Assembly (NCBI GenBank): GCA_026120035.1
Contig: JALRME010000018.1
Coordinates: forward strand, 124,001-188,000
From: Coleophoma eucalyptorum
Lineage: Eukaryota > Ascomycota > Leotiomycetes > Helotiales > Dermateaceae
Direction of reading: 5' to 3'
DNA: 64,000 nucleotides
In this document: positions 36,022 through 46,292 of the stretch, piece after piece
Position numbering within the stretch: position 1 is the first letter of the stretch
How the letters are laid out: each line of letters starts with the position of its first letter
The notes under the pieces: generated by a model
What the model was told of the DNA's origin: nothing
Database searches by the model: none
What the model saw: only the letters and a program-made list of their open reading frames with translations
Translations under genes and position numbers: made by a program

Positions 36022-36057
36022 TTAAGCACATCTTAAAGCACATCTTAAGGCACATCT
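36022..36057. repeat. Three tandem 12-bp units (TAAAGCACATCT-like)
   Basis: Three adjacent units of 12 bp, each ending GCACATCT, occur at 36022-36033, 36034-36045 and 36046-36057, with changes only in the first bases. No function is assigned. Confidence 0.85.
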
Positions 36058-36863
36058 TACAGTACACCAAGAACCGGATGAGCCTGTACAACAGAGAGGC
36101 CGTCTGGAACCACCCAACATCTGGGACCAAGTTCAAGAAGGATTGCTAGTAGTACCATGGTCCTTCATGCATCCACAAATTCGAGTTGTGCTATGCTGGC
36201 TTCAGTGATCTTATCATCGCTCTTCAATTTCATGTGCTGATTTGTCCATGGGAGCTGTAAACTCTAAGTCTGGGGGGATATGTGGAAAGCTTGAGCTCAG
36301 GCCTCGCTGTCATCACGCCGACACTTCAGAGGCATTTAGTGAACAACCGTGTTGCTAATGCGATGTCCCAATCGTGACCGGGTTAGCTGTCATTCATACG
36401 TAGCAACAGGTTGAGGCTCCTCTGTGACGAATCGAGGGAGCCGGGAAAACGACTTCGGACAAACCCAGGACTCCGAGCCGTCTTCACCTTGACCAGGGAC
36501 TGGCTCGTGTACAAAGATACCGACCGTCGTCGCGTGGACCCGGAAGAATTATACTTCCCACATCTTTTTGCAAGGAATTATGTAATGCTCAACTGCAAAT
36601 CTTTTTGCAAGACGCAGACGGAGTCTAAACCTTTTCTTGAAGGAAGATATAACGAATTCATTCGCTTGCGGCTCTATGAAAATGGAATTGAATTGGTTGA
36701 TGGTAATAGAAATGGGAGCCACCAGAGCAATCAATTAGGCGGGCATGATATTGCTTGACACGGCCGCTAGCGTTCAAAATCCAAAATAATTTCGACCTCT
36801 GCCAAAAAAGTCTCGCTCTAGAGCAGTTGATCAGCAGATACAACAGCACGAAATCTGCCCAAC

Positions 36864-38456
36864 ATGTTCGCCGTTTCAGGTTGGAACGTCTCCTCCAGTC
36901 TATTGAAGACTCAGACTGCTGAACCTAAAGGCTCAGACCCAACAGGCTCCAAAAAATCAGCAGAAACAGGCGGGGCAGAAGCAGATACGAAATCGAATAA
37001 GAAGCGGAAGCGCAACAGTGGGAAATCTAAGGCCTCCGATGTTAACTCTGCAAATCTTTCAGAATTATGGGAATCGGTGATTGAGGGCAAGGAGAAGCCA
37101 AAGAAGGCAAATGAGGCAAAGGGGAAGCATGGTGAGAAGCGCCAGAGGATAAGCAAGGACGGGGAGGTTGAGGCTGATGCTGCTTCTGCCTCTGCAGACG
37201 CTGCTGGAGAAGTTGAAGAAAAGGAAGATGTCAAGGAGCCGGGAGAGAGACAGAAGAAGGGAAAGACCTTGAAAGAGAAAAAGCGAGAGAAGAAGGCAGC
37301 ATTGAAAGATGGCAATCAATCTTCCACCACGAAGCAAGAAGCTGTTCAAGAACAGCCGAAACCAGTAGCCGTAGCAAAGCCAGCCGCTCAATTAACACCC
37401 TTACAAGCCTCTATGCGACAAAAGCTCATCTCAGCACGATTTCGCCATCTCAATCAAACGCTGTACACCACACCCTCAGCAAATTCCCTCGAGCTCTTCC
37501 AACAAAACCCCGAGATGTTCCAAGAATACCACGAAGGATTCCGGCGACAGGTCGAAGTGTGGCCCGAGAACCCGGTCGATAGTTATATCCGCCAAATCAG
37601 GGAGCGAGGCAACCAAAGGAGAGACAAACGCGGCGTACCTAAGGAAGAGCGTGAATCAGCCAAGAGCTCGGAACTCTCACCACTCCCAAGAACAGATGGA
37701 ACGTGCAGCATAGCAGATTTAGGCTGTGGTGACGCTGGCCTCTCCTCGGGTCTTCAGAAAGACCTCAAGAAGCTCAATCTCAAGATCTACAGCTTCGACC
37801 TTCAGAACCCCAGTCCACTAGTTACCCGAGCCGACATTGCCAACCTACCTTTGGCCGACAACAGTGTGGACGTAGCGATATTCTGCCTTGCACTCATGGG
37901 CACAAACTGGATTGACTTCATTGAAGAAGCTTTCCGAATCCTGCGCTGGAAAGGAGAGCTATGGGTTGCAGAAATCAAGAGTCGCTTCGGGCGGGTGAGC
38001 AATGGAAAGAGCGGCGGGGGAGCAGGTGCAGGACGCAAGGTAGTCGAGCACAGCGTCGGGCACCGGCAGAAAAAACCTGTGGACAAGAAACTCCAGAAGA
38101 AGATGGAGGAGGAAGCCGATGATGCCGATCTCATGGTCGAGGTAGACGGGCATGATGACCATAAAGGTGAAACGGACGTCTCGGCTTTCGTTGAGGTTTT
38201 GCGGAAACGTGGATTTGTGTTGCAAAGCCCCGAGAACAAGGCAGTGGATTTGAGTAATCGCATGTTTGTAAAGATGCACTTTGTTAAAGGGCTGACCCCT
38301 ATCAAGGGGAAGTGTGTACCCGTGCCTAAGGGCATGGCAGAAATGGGCATGGAGACTTGGAAGAAGAAGCCCAAGGCCAAATTCATTGAGCAGGAAGACA
38401 CGCCGGTTTCGAGCGAAGCAGGAGTTTTGAAACCTTGTGTTTATAAGTTGAGATAA
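36864..38456 (+). CDS. rrp8: 25S rRNA adenine-N1 methyltransferase Rrp8
   Basis: Nucleolar enzyme that places m1A on large-subunit rRNA during ribosome maturation. It is a single exon of 530 residues with ATG in the context AACATGTTC. The first 170 residues are a charged Lys/Glu-rich extension with several basic nuclear signals (SNKKRKRNSGKSK, LKEKKREKK). The Rrp8 domain starts at LTPLQASMRQKLISARFRHL and includes YTTPSANSLELFQQNPEMFQ, EYHEGFRRQVEVWPENPVD, the SAM motif IADLGCGDAGLS (about 282-293), YSFDLQNPSP, and VDVAIFCLALMGTNWIDFI. EAFRILRWKGELWVAEIKSR follows. A variable, charged loop (SGGGAGAGRKVVEH...) interrupts the C-terminal part before DVSAFVEVLRKRGF. Identification is firm. Confidence 0.95.
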   Translation: MFAVSGWNVSSSLLKTQTAEPKGSDPTGSKKSAETGGAEADTKSNKKRKRNSGKSKASDVNSANLSELWESVIEGKEKPKKANEAKGKHGEKRQRISKDGEVEADAASASADAAGEVEEKEDVKEPGERQKKGKTLKEKKREKKAALKDGNQSSTTKQEAVQEQPKPVAVAKPAAQLTPLQASMRQKLISARFRHLNQTLYTTPSANSLELFQQNPEMFQEYHEGFRRQVEVWPENPVDSYIRQIRERGNQRRDKRGVPKEERESAKSSELSPLPRTDGTCSIADLGCGDAGLSSGLQKDLKKLNLKIYSFDLQNPSPLVTRADIANLPLADNSVDVAIFCLALMGTNWIDFIEEAFRILRWKGELWVAEIKSRFGRVSNGKSGGGAGAGRKVVEHSVGHRQKKPVDKKLQKKMEEEADDADLMVEVDGHDDHKGETDVSAFVEVLRKRGFVLQSPENKAVDLSNRMFVKMHFVKGLTPIKGKCVPVPKGMAEMGMETWKKKPKAKFIEQEDTPVSSEAGVLKPCVYKLR

Positions 38457-38843
38457 CCAGAGCTAAGAGTAGGAATCGAGAGTAATGGAATGATCGGTAT
38501 AAGTTATTACAGCACCATGTCAACCACAAGTTATTTAGCTGTCAGCAGATGTCACCTTATGTCTTCTGAGACTCTATTCACGACTATATCTATGCCGCCA
38601 AATACCTGAGTACAAAGAAACGAGGTAGATCTAGAAGTCGGTTTCTCTCACAAAAATCAAACGCCATGTGAAGAGTCTGTCCACAGAAATGCAAGCAAGT
38701 ATGGCTCAAGAACCAAATTGAGGTCATAGACGCATATCCATGATCGACCAACCCAAATTTGTTTGCCATGTGCAAGCTTTCCTCCTTCCCAGTCCCACCA
38801 AGTCCCCCATGATAATTACGCCTTGCAGAAGTTGAAGAAGCCT
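38457..38843. other. Convergent 3' region, RRP8 and ddi1
   Basis: A 387-bp gap between convergent genes. It should hold both 3' untranslated regions. No other feature is seen. Confidence 0.5.
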
Positions 38844-40244
38844 CTATCCCTGAAACAGAAGTCCTGCTGCATATTCCACATTGCCACCGCACGCAGCAAG
38901 GGCATTGGTAGCTTCTTCGGGCGAGAAGCCTAAAGCAACAAGCTGATCGATGTGTTCAGCTGGGAAGCTCGGTTGTGCTTGTGCCCCAGCTGATTGAGCT
39001 GCAGGTGCTACAGCAGAACTTGAAGAAGCTTGTCCTGCTGCCTCCCTTGGTGCAGAAACAGCCCCTGATTTGGCTCCTATCGTAGTTCCACCCGGTCCTT
39101 CCAGTTTTGGTTCATCGACGAGTGCTTCTTCCATACCCCTAGGGATATCTGCTTCGCCTAGAAAGGGAACCTCCATGCCCTGGATGATGAGTTTGTCTTT
39201 TGACAGATCTATACATGCTTGATGTCGCTTTAACATATCCAAACCAAGCAATAAATCGACATCTTTACCCTCCATGACTGTAAAGCTACATGGTAGGAAT
39301 AATTCTCCAATTCTGATTTGTGCTGAGTGTACTCGGCCCAAGATTGCTGCTGTACCGACACCTCGGGCAATGCCTGCGAACCGCTTGTCGACAAGTCTCA
39401 TGATACCGCAAGACTCAGCACAAGAGGGCGACATAATTGTTGCTTGCGCCCCCGAGTCAACGAACGCCTTCACCTTATGCCCGTTGACTTCAACATTAAT
39501 ATATAGCATATGGACCCTGCCAAAGACTGGTTCCTGGTCAGCAACCAAATTACTTGAAAGAAAGCCTTCACACACCTTCTGGATTGTGTTCAATAGCATT
39601 TTGTAGATTCTCTTGCACACGCTCCTCCCGGATCATCTCTTCAATTCGTCTTTGAGCATCAAGGTCAAACGGATCCGCATTTAGGTCTGCTATCTGCTGC
39701 CTTCTCCTCATCTGTTCTTCCCGCTCTTGGTTCTGCATCTGGCGAAACAACTGCGCGAACCTCTCTGGACTGTCAATGACCCCAGCCAACTCTGGTCGTT
39801 GCCTTAAAGCTTCTTGTCTCATGGCCGGATTCCCCAGTAACTGCAGGCGGATTGTTTCCGGGTCCGGAACACCACCCTCGCCTCCTTGTGCTGGTTGTGG
39901 CCGTCTCACCTGGCGCTGTTGTTGACCTGCCGGTGCAGCTGTGCCGGACATATCGCGCACATGCAGAGCTAGCATCTCGCCATCCCCAATCTGCAACTGC
40001 TCCATCGTCTTGGAATCATCGTTGAGAAGCTTGCCGTTATGGTAAAGGTGTTGTGAGGTTTTTGGGATCTGCGATTCAGCTTGGACAGATTCCTTCAGCA
40101 CGCTGACGGTGATGTCCGATGGTATTTCGAGAGAAAGGAGGTCCGCGTCTTCCTGATCCGGGGCAGTAATGCTCAAAGTGATACGCCTAATCAGAGCAAG
40201 TTTAGCTATAGACCCGAGCTTCCCTGGCCCAGTTGTACATACAT
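38844..40244 (-). CDS. ddi1: Ddi1, UBL-UBA shuttle with retroviral-type aspartyl protease fold
   Basis: Ddi1 binds ubiquitinated proteins and delivers or cleaves them. Three coding pieces (40244-40243, 40186-39576, 39526-38844) encode 431 residues. The start codon is split: AT lies in exon 1 and G begins exon 2 after a 56-nt intron with donor GTATGT and acceptor TTAG, giving [14 protein letters not shown], the expected ubiquitin-like start. The ubiquitin-like fold spans about 1-80. The helical domain has [20 protein letters not shown]. The protease domain has [20 protein letters not shown], with catalytic Asp228 in DSGA, then [20 protein letters not shown]-terminal UBA domain ([20 protein letters not shown]) is present, which some lineages lack. 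This protease fold is an ancient cellular family and is not evidence of a viral insertion. Confidence 0.94.
40187..40242 (-). other. Intron splitting the ddi1 start codon
   Basis: The donor AT|GTATGT and acceptor GATTAG|G bracket 56 nt, and removal creates the ATG. If it is retained, translation from the same AUG reaches a stop after 12 codons. Other ATGs near the N-terminus do not restore the conserved [10 protein letters not shown] start. Confidence 0.8.
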
Positions 40245-41384
40245 CTTGAGAGTGGGAGGTACAGGTTTCTTTTCCGAGTTGAGGGCAAATACTAAGAGCT
40301 TGTATGAGGTTGGCAAGGCGAGCGTTGGTGAGTTCGGAAGGCGCAGTGAAATAGTTCAGACTAGTTGTTGCGAGCGGCGAACAGAAGCAGGAGGAAGAGG
40401 AAAGACGATAAAGGTCCGATCTGAATACTAATCACAACTTCAACACTGATGCAGGCTTGCAGAGGGAGGAACAGATGACATAATCTGTGAATAGAAATTT
40501 AACACCAGTCTTCGCTGGCCGCGGGCGTGCAGTGATATTGCGAAATGTGAGAGAAAGCTGGACGGCAATGGCTGAGGTTTGGACGAGGGGCAAGACAAGG
40601 CAAGGCAAGGCAAGGCAGAAGCGCCTTCAAGGACAAGGCTGGAGGCTGCAAACACACGCGGCGAGATTCTCTTTTCGAACAACAATTGCTACACCGACAC
40701 CTCGACAGCAGCTTCCTGTGTTCATTTCCCATGGCATTTTATCATGCAACAATCTGTAAGCGACCCCATCCTGTTGCCGGCATTCGTACCTCTGCGAGCG
40801 TGATGACACAATACACCTTATTGCATAGCCTGGATCAGATCTCCAGATGAACCGTGGGCAAGGGTAGTATGTTATTTCCAGCACCGAATTTAAGTCAAGG
40901 ACATCTCTTGCAAGTCTCGACTGAACACCCGCTCACAAGTTTGAAGCATGGCCAGAAAAGCAATGGGAAAAAGCAAGTGTGAGACGGGCTAGTTAAGAAT
41001 CTTCTCGATGAATTCCAGTGTGTTCGTTGAGTCGCAAATAGAGGGGCTCTTCTGCTCTTCTGCCTTGGTGGCGTTTCCCTATTGGGTTTTGCCCCAGGAT
41101 CCTTTCCTCACAGGAGTGTTTCTCCTAAAGAGTCTAAAGCCTCATCTTGCCATCAACCCGCTTTGACTCAATCCGCGTCGGTATTGGGTCGGTTTCTACT
41201 CTGTTCCCTTTTGCACCTTAACCTTAGCCAAGTGTACCACTCTGCACGACTCCCTTCACCTCCAGCCGCCTGCTATAGCGGATCTTATTGGGGTACGTCA
41301 TCCCCCGGCTGTCACACTGAACTGGACTGTCGCTGTTCTGCCACGGTACTTGTCCCATCAGCAGACCATACGAGACGTCTTGCG
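40245..41384. other. Divergent promoter region, ddi1 / GNAT gene
   Basis: About 1.1 kb between divergent genes. It includes a (GGCAA)n-like short repeat at about 40589-40619. No gene is supported. Frames of 70-116 codons lack protein features. Confidence 0.5.
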
Positions 41385-42465
41385 ATGCCTCAAGATCTGG
41401 ACCAGGAGGACAGACCTCTCACTCTCACCGAGTCTCCTAACAGTCTCTCAGACTTCTCCACTCGTCAAGACTCACCTTCCGATTCAGACCACCCTAACAC
41501 ATCATTTGTCATGATTCCTGGCCGTCAGCAGAACAAGCATGCGCCAGCATCGCGTTTGGTGCCTTATACTCGCCCATTGACAATCAACGACCTAGACTCT
41601 GTTGTTGCCCTCGAGAATGCTGCCTTCACCGACCCAAATGAGAGGGCATCGGAGGAAAAGGCAAGCTTGTCCCGCTTCATTTCCTGCCTTTGAAAGCACC
41701 GTTTCAAATGGTCACGTGTGGTATCATAACCAGATGCTTTCGTCCTTTTCTGCATGTGTTTGCTTCTATAGTGATATTTACTGACTCCAGAATAGCTGCG
41801 GTATAGATTGAGCAAGTGCGGTGAGCTATGCCTGGGCCTGTTTTGCACAATGGAGCCTGGCAGTGATTCCAAGGCAGAGACTCTAGCGACTGGAAGACCA
41901 GTGGAAACCAGTCGAAAGGATGGGGCTGTCTGCGTTCTCATTGGACATGTTATAGCTGCCAAAACAAATGCTTCAATTGTCACAGATCAGAGCATGGATT
42001 TCCCAAAAGACTGGGCGAGCAACCCAGCAATCTCAGATATTGGTCACCAGGAAGCAGGGCGCACGATCTGTTTACATTCGGTTGCCATCTTACCCGAATT
42101 CCAAGGACGAGGACTTGGAAGGATACTGTTACTCGCTTATATGCAACAGATGAACGGTGCTGGTATTGCTGATAGATTAGCTCTGCTGGCTCATGATGTA
42201 AGTCTGCGTTTCTCTGCTTGATGGGTTCAACTTTGTCGCAGTGCTACAAATTATTCGGACACCAGCTGATCCAAAACAGCACATTACACCATTCTACGAA
42301 AAGTATGGTTTCCAGAAGAAGGGTACCAGTGACGCTACATTTGGAGGTGGAAATTGGTACGATCTGGTAAGGATCAATGGTGATGAATTTACCAGACACA
42401 AGTGCTGACAAACTATTCAGATTTTCCCTTTGAAATCCTTGGAAGCAAGAGCTATGTATGGTTGA
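41385..42465 (+). CDS. GNAT-family N-acetyltransferase (arylalkylamine/polyamine type)
   Basis: Probably acetylates a small amine with acetyl-CoA. Four exons (41385-41660, 41796-42197, 42280-42366, 42421-42465) encode 269 residues. The N-terminal 60 residues are Ser/Asp-rich. The fold starts at YTRPLTINDLDSVVALENAA. The acetyl-CoA loop is SVAILPEFQGRGLGRILLLA (Q-x-x-G-x-G), and the last strands are HITPFYEKYGFQKKG and ATFGGGNWYDL. The layout fits fungal AANAT-like or Paa1-like enzymes; the substrate is unknown. Intron 1 (41661-41795, 135 nt) uses a GC donor, AAG|GCAAGC, and rejoins as EEK-LRYRLSKCGELCLGLF, the expected family text. A GT alternative (TT|GTCCCG to TATAG|ATTG) keeps the frame but loses LRYR. 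The gene diverges from ddi1 and converges on URA5. Confidence 0.85.
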
Positions 42466-42618
42466 GTGCTGTTGTATGGTGGAACGTGTCGTCTATTGAA
42501 TACCCATAATTCGTTGATGAGCTTTTGTGGTATAATTTTACTCAGCTACGCAAATATTATTTGCAGATTCGACCTACAGTCTTGAACGTCTAGCACTTTC
42601 CTGGGGTATCGTACTTCT

Positions 42619-43332
42619 TTAATCACTAGCCTTGTACTTTGCCCGGTACTCTTCTAATCGCTTGACGTCCTCAACTGAGTTCGCACCCACAAGGCCACCA
42701 ATAATATCGTCCAAGGTCAATATTGACAGGACGGGGAAGCCAAACTCCTTTCTGATTTCTCCAATTGCACTTGGCATGGGCTTGCTATCATCTCCGTCTG
42801 GCGATGGAAGCTTCTCCATGCGGTCCACAGCGACCAAAATACCAACTACAATACCTCCCTCCTTGCGAATCTTGTCGATAGCCTCTCTCTTTGCGGTTCC
42901 TGCAGTTACAACATCGTCCACAATAAGCACTCTCTTGCCCTTGAGAGGAGCGCCAACAATGTTTCCACCCTCACCATGGTCCTTTGCCTCTTTTCGGTCG
43001 AAGGAGTAGCAGAGTTGTCCGTACTTCGCTGGCTCAAGCTCTGCCAGCTTATCGACGGTGGAAGTAGCCAGAGGAATTCCTTTGTAGGCAGGGCCGAAGA
43101 GGATATCAAACTCGATTGGCGATGATGAGTTGCTTGCTTCGATGATTGTTTTTGCGTAGGCAGTAGAGATAGCTCGGAGGAGGTCTGCAGTGTAGAATAG
43201 ACCAGCATTGAAAAAGTATGGTGAAATGCGTCCGGACTTGAGTTCGAAGCTTCCAAATCTCAGTACCCCGCCACTGATTGCAGACTTAAGAAACTCGGCC
43301 TTGAAAGGGGCCAGGGTGTTGGGGGAGGACAT
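42619..43332 (-). CDS. ura5: Orotate phosphoribosyltransferase
   Basis: Converts orotate and PRPP to orotidine monophosphate in pyrimidine synthesis. It is a single exon of 237 residues, the normal size. The start is the first ATG in frame ([16 protein letters not shown]); the frame remains open four codons upstream without another ATG. Conserved text includes [52 protein letters not shown], and the PRPP-binding motif [14 protein letters not shown]. The C-terminus has [18 protein letters not shown]. The gene shares a 286-bp upstream region with NOG1 and converges with the GNAT gene across 153 bp. Confidence 0.96.
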   Translation of the reverse strand: MSSPNTLAPFKAEFLKSAISGGVLRFGSFELKSGRISPYFFNAGLFYTADLLRAISTAYAKTIIEASNSSSPIEFDILFGPAYKGIPLATSTVDKLAELEPAKYGQLCYSFDRKEAKDHGEGGNIVGAPLKGKRVLIVDDVVTAGTAKREAIDKIRKEGGIVVGILVAVDRMEKLPSPDGDDSKPMPSAIGEIRKEFGFPVLSILTLDDIIGGLVGANSVEDVKRLEEYRAKYKASD

Positions 43333-43618
43333 GGTGAAGACCAAGGCGCCGGTAAAGATGCAGGATGCTTAATGTCTAGTACAGAAGATAAAACGGAGTG
43401 CAAAGCTTCAATACCACGGGTAAAGGTTCAGAAAGATACGGGGTCTGCGATCCAAAGTCGAAAAATTGTCGGTGGGGCGGTTCGCTAGAAGATAAGATAG
43501 TTTAGCGCGCCAAGACTTCGACCACCGCTGAAAAATCGAGGATAATCATTTTCCGCCGGCTCTATCGAGAAAAAGTTCCTGTCAAACGTCCAGCTCGATC
43601 ACGACAAACTTGCCCACC
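43333..43618. promoter_or_regulatory. Bidirectional promoter, URA5 / NOG1
   Basis: Only 286 bp separate the two divergent start codons, so both promoters must lie here. Nucleotide synthesis and ribosome assembly are both growth-linked, so joint control is plausible. No named site can be supported. Confidence 0.55.
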
Positions 43619-45677
43619 ATGAAGACTACATGGAAGGACATTCAACCGGTTCCGACGTCCCAGGAGTTTCTGGATATCGTATTGAGCAGAACCCAACGTA
43701 GATTGCCCACTCAGATCCGCGCAGGTTTCCAAATCAGCAGAATCAGAAGTATGGAAAGATCAATTCCAGGTGGCGAGTTGGATACTGACTGCTGCTAGAC
43801 TTCTATACAAGAAAGGTCAAGTTCACTCAAGAGACTTTCTCTGAGAAGATCTCCCTTATCCTCGACGGCTTCCCTCGATTACAAGACATCCATCCTTTCC
43901 ACAAAGATCTCTTGAACACTCTCTACGATGCCGACCACTTTCGTATCGCCCTGGGTCAGCTATCGACTGCCAAACATTTGATTGAGATCGTATCCCGCGA
44001 TTATGTGCGACTCCTCAAGTATGCTCAGTCACTGTTCCAGTGCAAGCAGCTCAAGCGCGCTGCTCTGGGTCGCATGGCCACAATCTGCAAGAGATTGAAA
44101 GACCCTCTTCTTTACCTCGACCAAGTTCGACAGCATCTTGGTCGTCTTCCATCCATTGATCCTAATACCAGAACGCTGCTCATCTGCGGATATCCAAATG
44201 TTGGAAAGTCTAGTTTCTTGAAGAGTGTTACACGAGCAGATGTTGATGTTCAACCTTATGCTTTCACAACCAAGAGTTTGTTCGTCGGACATTTCGATTA
44301 CAAATATCTACGATTCCAGGCCATTGACACTCCTGGTATCTTGGATCACCCATTGGAGGAGATGAACACCATTGAGATGCAGTCTATTACTGCCATTGCT
44401 CATTTGCGGTCCGCAATTCTATACTTCATGGATCTCTCAGAGCAGTGCGGTTATACAGTACAAGCACAGATGCAGCTTTTCCAGAGTATCAAGCCTCTCT
44501 TCGCCAACAAGCTTGTTTTTATTGTGATTAACAAGATTGACGTTGTTCGACCAGAGGACTTGGACGAGGAGACCCAAGCGCAACTACAGGCTTTACTAAA
44601 GCCAGGTGATGTGGAAATGCTGCAGCTCTCATGCACGACTTCCGAAGGTGTTCAGGATGTTAAGAACGCAGCTTGTGAGAGATTGATCGCCGATCGTGTC
44701 GCACAGAAGTTGAAGGCAGGAACTAGCAGTAGTGGTGCCGTTGGTGGTAGATTAGGGGATGTCCTGGCTAGAATCCACGTCGCCAGACCTATGGATGGTG
44801 TTGTCCGCGAGTCATTCATTCCAGAGGCTGTCAAGACTCTCAAGAAGTACGACAAAGAGGACCCAGAGCGAAGAAAGCTTGCTCGCGATATTGAGGAAGA
44901 GAACGGTGGCGCTGGTGTTTACAACGTGGATCTCAAAGACAAGTACCTACTTGAGAATGATGAGTGGAAGCATGACAAGATCCCTGAGGTCTTCGACGGC
45001 AAGAATGTTTACGATTTCATTGACCCTGATATCGAGGCTAAGCTCGCGGCTTTGGAGGAAGAGGAGGAGAAGCTCGAGGCCGAGGGCTATTACGATTCAG
45101 ACGAAGATTTGGAAGATGCAGAAGATGCCGATATCAGAATGAAGGCCGAGCTGATCCGTGAAAAGAGAGTCCTGATCCGCAACGAAGCCAAGATGAAGAA
45201 GTCCCTGAAGAACCGCGCCATCATTCCACGAACATCGACAAAGAAGAATCTCACTGATATGGAGGAGCACTTAGACTCCCTTGGTCTAGACACGACATCT
45301 ATTGGAGCACGAGCACGATCACAATCCCGCGGTCGCAGTGTCCTGCGTAGCCGCACCGGTACAGAGGATGTCATGGATGTGGATGATCCAGCTTATGAGG
45401 CCAAGATGCGCGCAAAGAGCAGAGCAAGAAGCCAGAGCAACAGAAGAGATGATGGTGTCACCAATGAAGTGGCACGAACAAAGGCTGAGCGCGCTCAGAA
45501 GCTATCTCAGAGGAAGATGAACCGCATGGCTAGACAGGGTGAGGCAGATAGACATGTTCCAGCAGCCATGCCCAAGCACTTGGTAAGTTATCTTCAAACG
45601 TCTCTTTCCGGATCTCAACTAACACACTTGGCTAGTTCTCCGGAAAGCGTGGTATGGGTAAGACACAGAGTCGTTAA
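43619..45677 (+). CDS. nog1: Nucleolar GTP-binding protein 1, 60S ribosome assembly GTPase
   Basis: Nog1 acts in maturation of the large ribosomal subunit in the nucleolus and nucleoplasm. Three exons (43619-43748, 43799-45582, 45636-45677) encode 651 residues. The N-terminal helical domain has [34 protein letters not shown] and [16 protein letters not shown]. The GTPase domain has the P-loop GYPNVGKSS at about residue 174, G3 DTPGILDHP, and G4 NKID. The C-terminal part is charged, with acidic coiled coil ([20 protein letters not shown]), basic Arg/Ser repeats ([15 protein letters not shown]), and [20 protein letters not shown]. The last exon encodes [13 protein letters not shown]. Size and motifs match the family. 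Confidence 0.96.
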
Positions 45678-46108
45678 GCAGAGAAACAAATTGAGACGGA
45701 AACCTTGGCTGGGAGGGGATATTAATGGCGGGGAATACCACGTTCATAGAAAGACATTCTTCCGCTTCTTCTACAATCATGTTTTTGGGGGGGGACATTA
45801 TTGGCGAAGTATGTATGTATGCATGGCGTTTCGGATACGAAAATGAAACAGGAAAGATTGTCTGCCTACTTTACGTACACGCTGTTTTACCTGCATGTTC
45901 CTCAGTGCTTGGGAACGCGCTCTCTCTCCTTTCCGTCTTCCGCACTGCGTCAAAATCAACCCCCACCCCCAGCCACCTGGAACTATATACAACCTCACTT
46001 AGAAAAAGAAAGAATACCGCGTCTCCAAACCATACAGTTACAGCTGGCCGATTATTGCATGAAGAGCACCATCCTCCGCAAATATAGTAGGCACCAACCC
46101 AAATTCTC

Positions 46109-46118
46109 CCCCCCCCCC
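46109..46118. repeat. C10 homopolymer
   Basis: Ten consecutive C in non-coding DNA downstream of NOG1. Confidence 0.9.
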
Positions 46119-46278
46119 TGCTCCATTCTCAGACCAAGCAGTCAGGATTTAATTTCCCATCCTCTCCAACGCCGAAATAAGTGCGAGCCTATTTTCCTAC
46201 AGTACTCCTCGAATGGCCACAGCTAATGCCAGCAAGTGGTACGAACTGACGAAGCACATGGTGGGGTTTTTGGGCGCG

Positions 46279-46292
46279 TGGGGGGGGGGGGG
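46279..46292. repeat. G14 homopolymer
   Basis: Fourteen consecutive G, followed by AGGGAGG, in non-coding DNA. Its exact length is prone to sequencing error. Confidence 0.85.

Larger units (their letters stand above)
33975..36863. other. Long divergent intergenic region (2.9 kb)
   Basis: No gene is supported between the zinc-cluster gene (-) and RRP8 (+). It contains low-complexity tracts at 35631-35698 and a 12-bp tandem repeat at 36022-36057. Open frames of 60-199 codons, the longest at 35415-36014, have repeat-derived or featureless translations. Confidence 0.5.

Noticed and set aside
36411..36758. 115-codon frame just before RRP8
   Set aside because: It has TTG in place of ATG as start, and its text has no recognisable domain.
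38844..40244. Retroviral-type protease domain as a sign of an inserted retroelement
   Set aside because: The domain sits between ubiquitin-like and UBA domains in the order typical of Ddi1, an ancient cellular protein. No reverse transcriptase or LTR is nearby.
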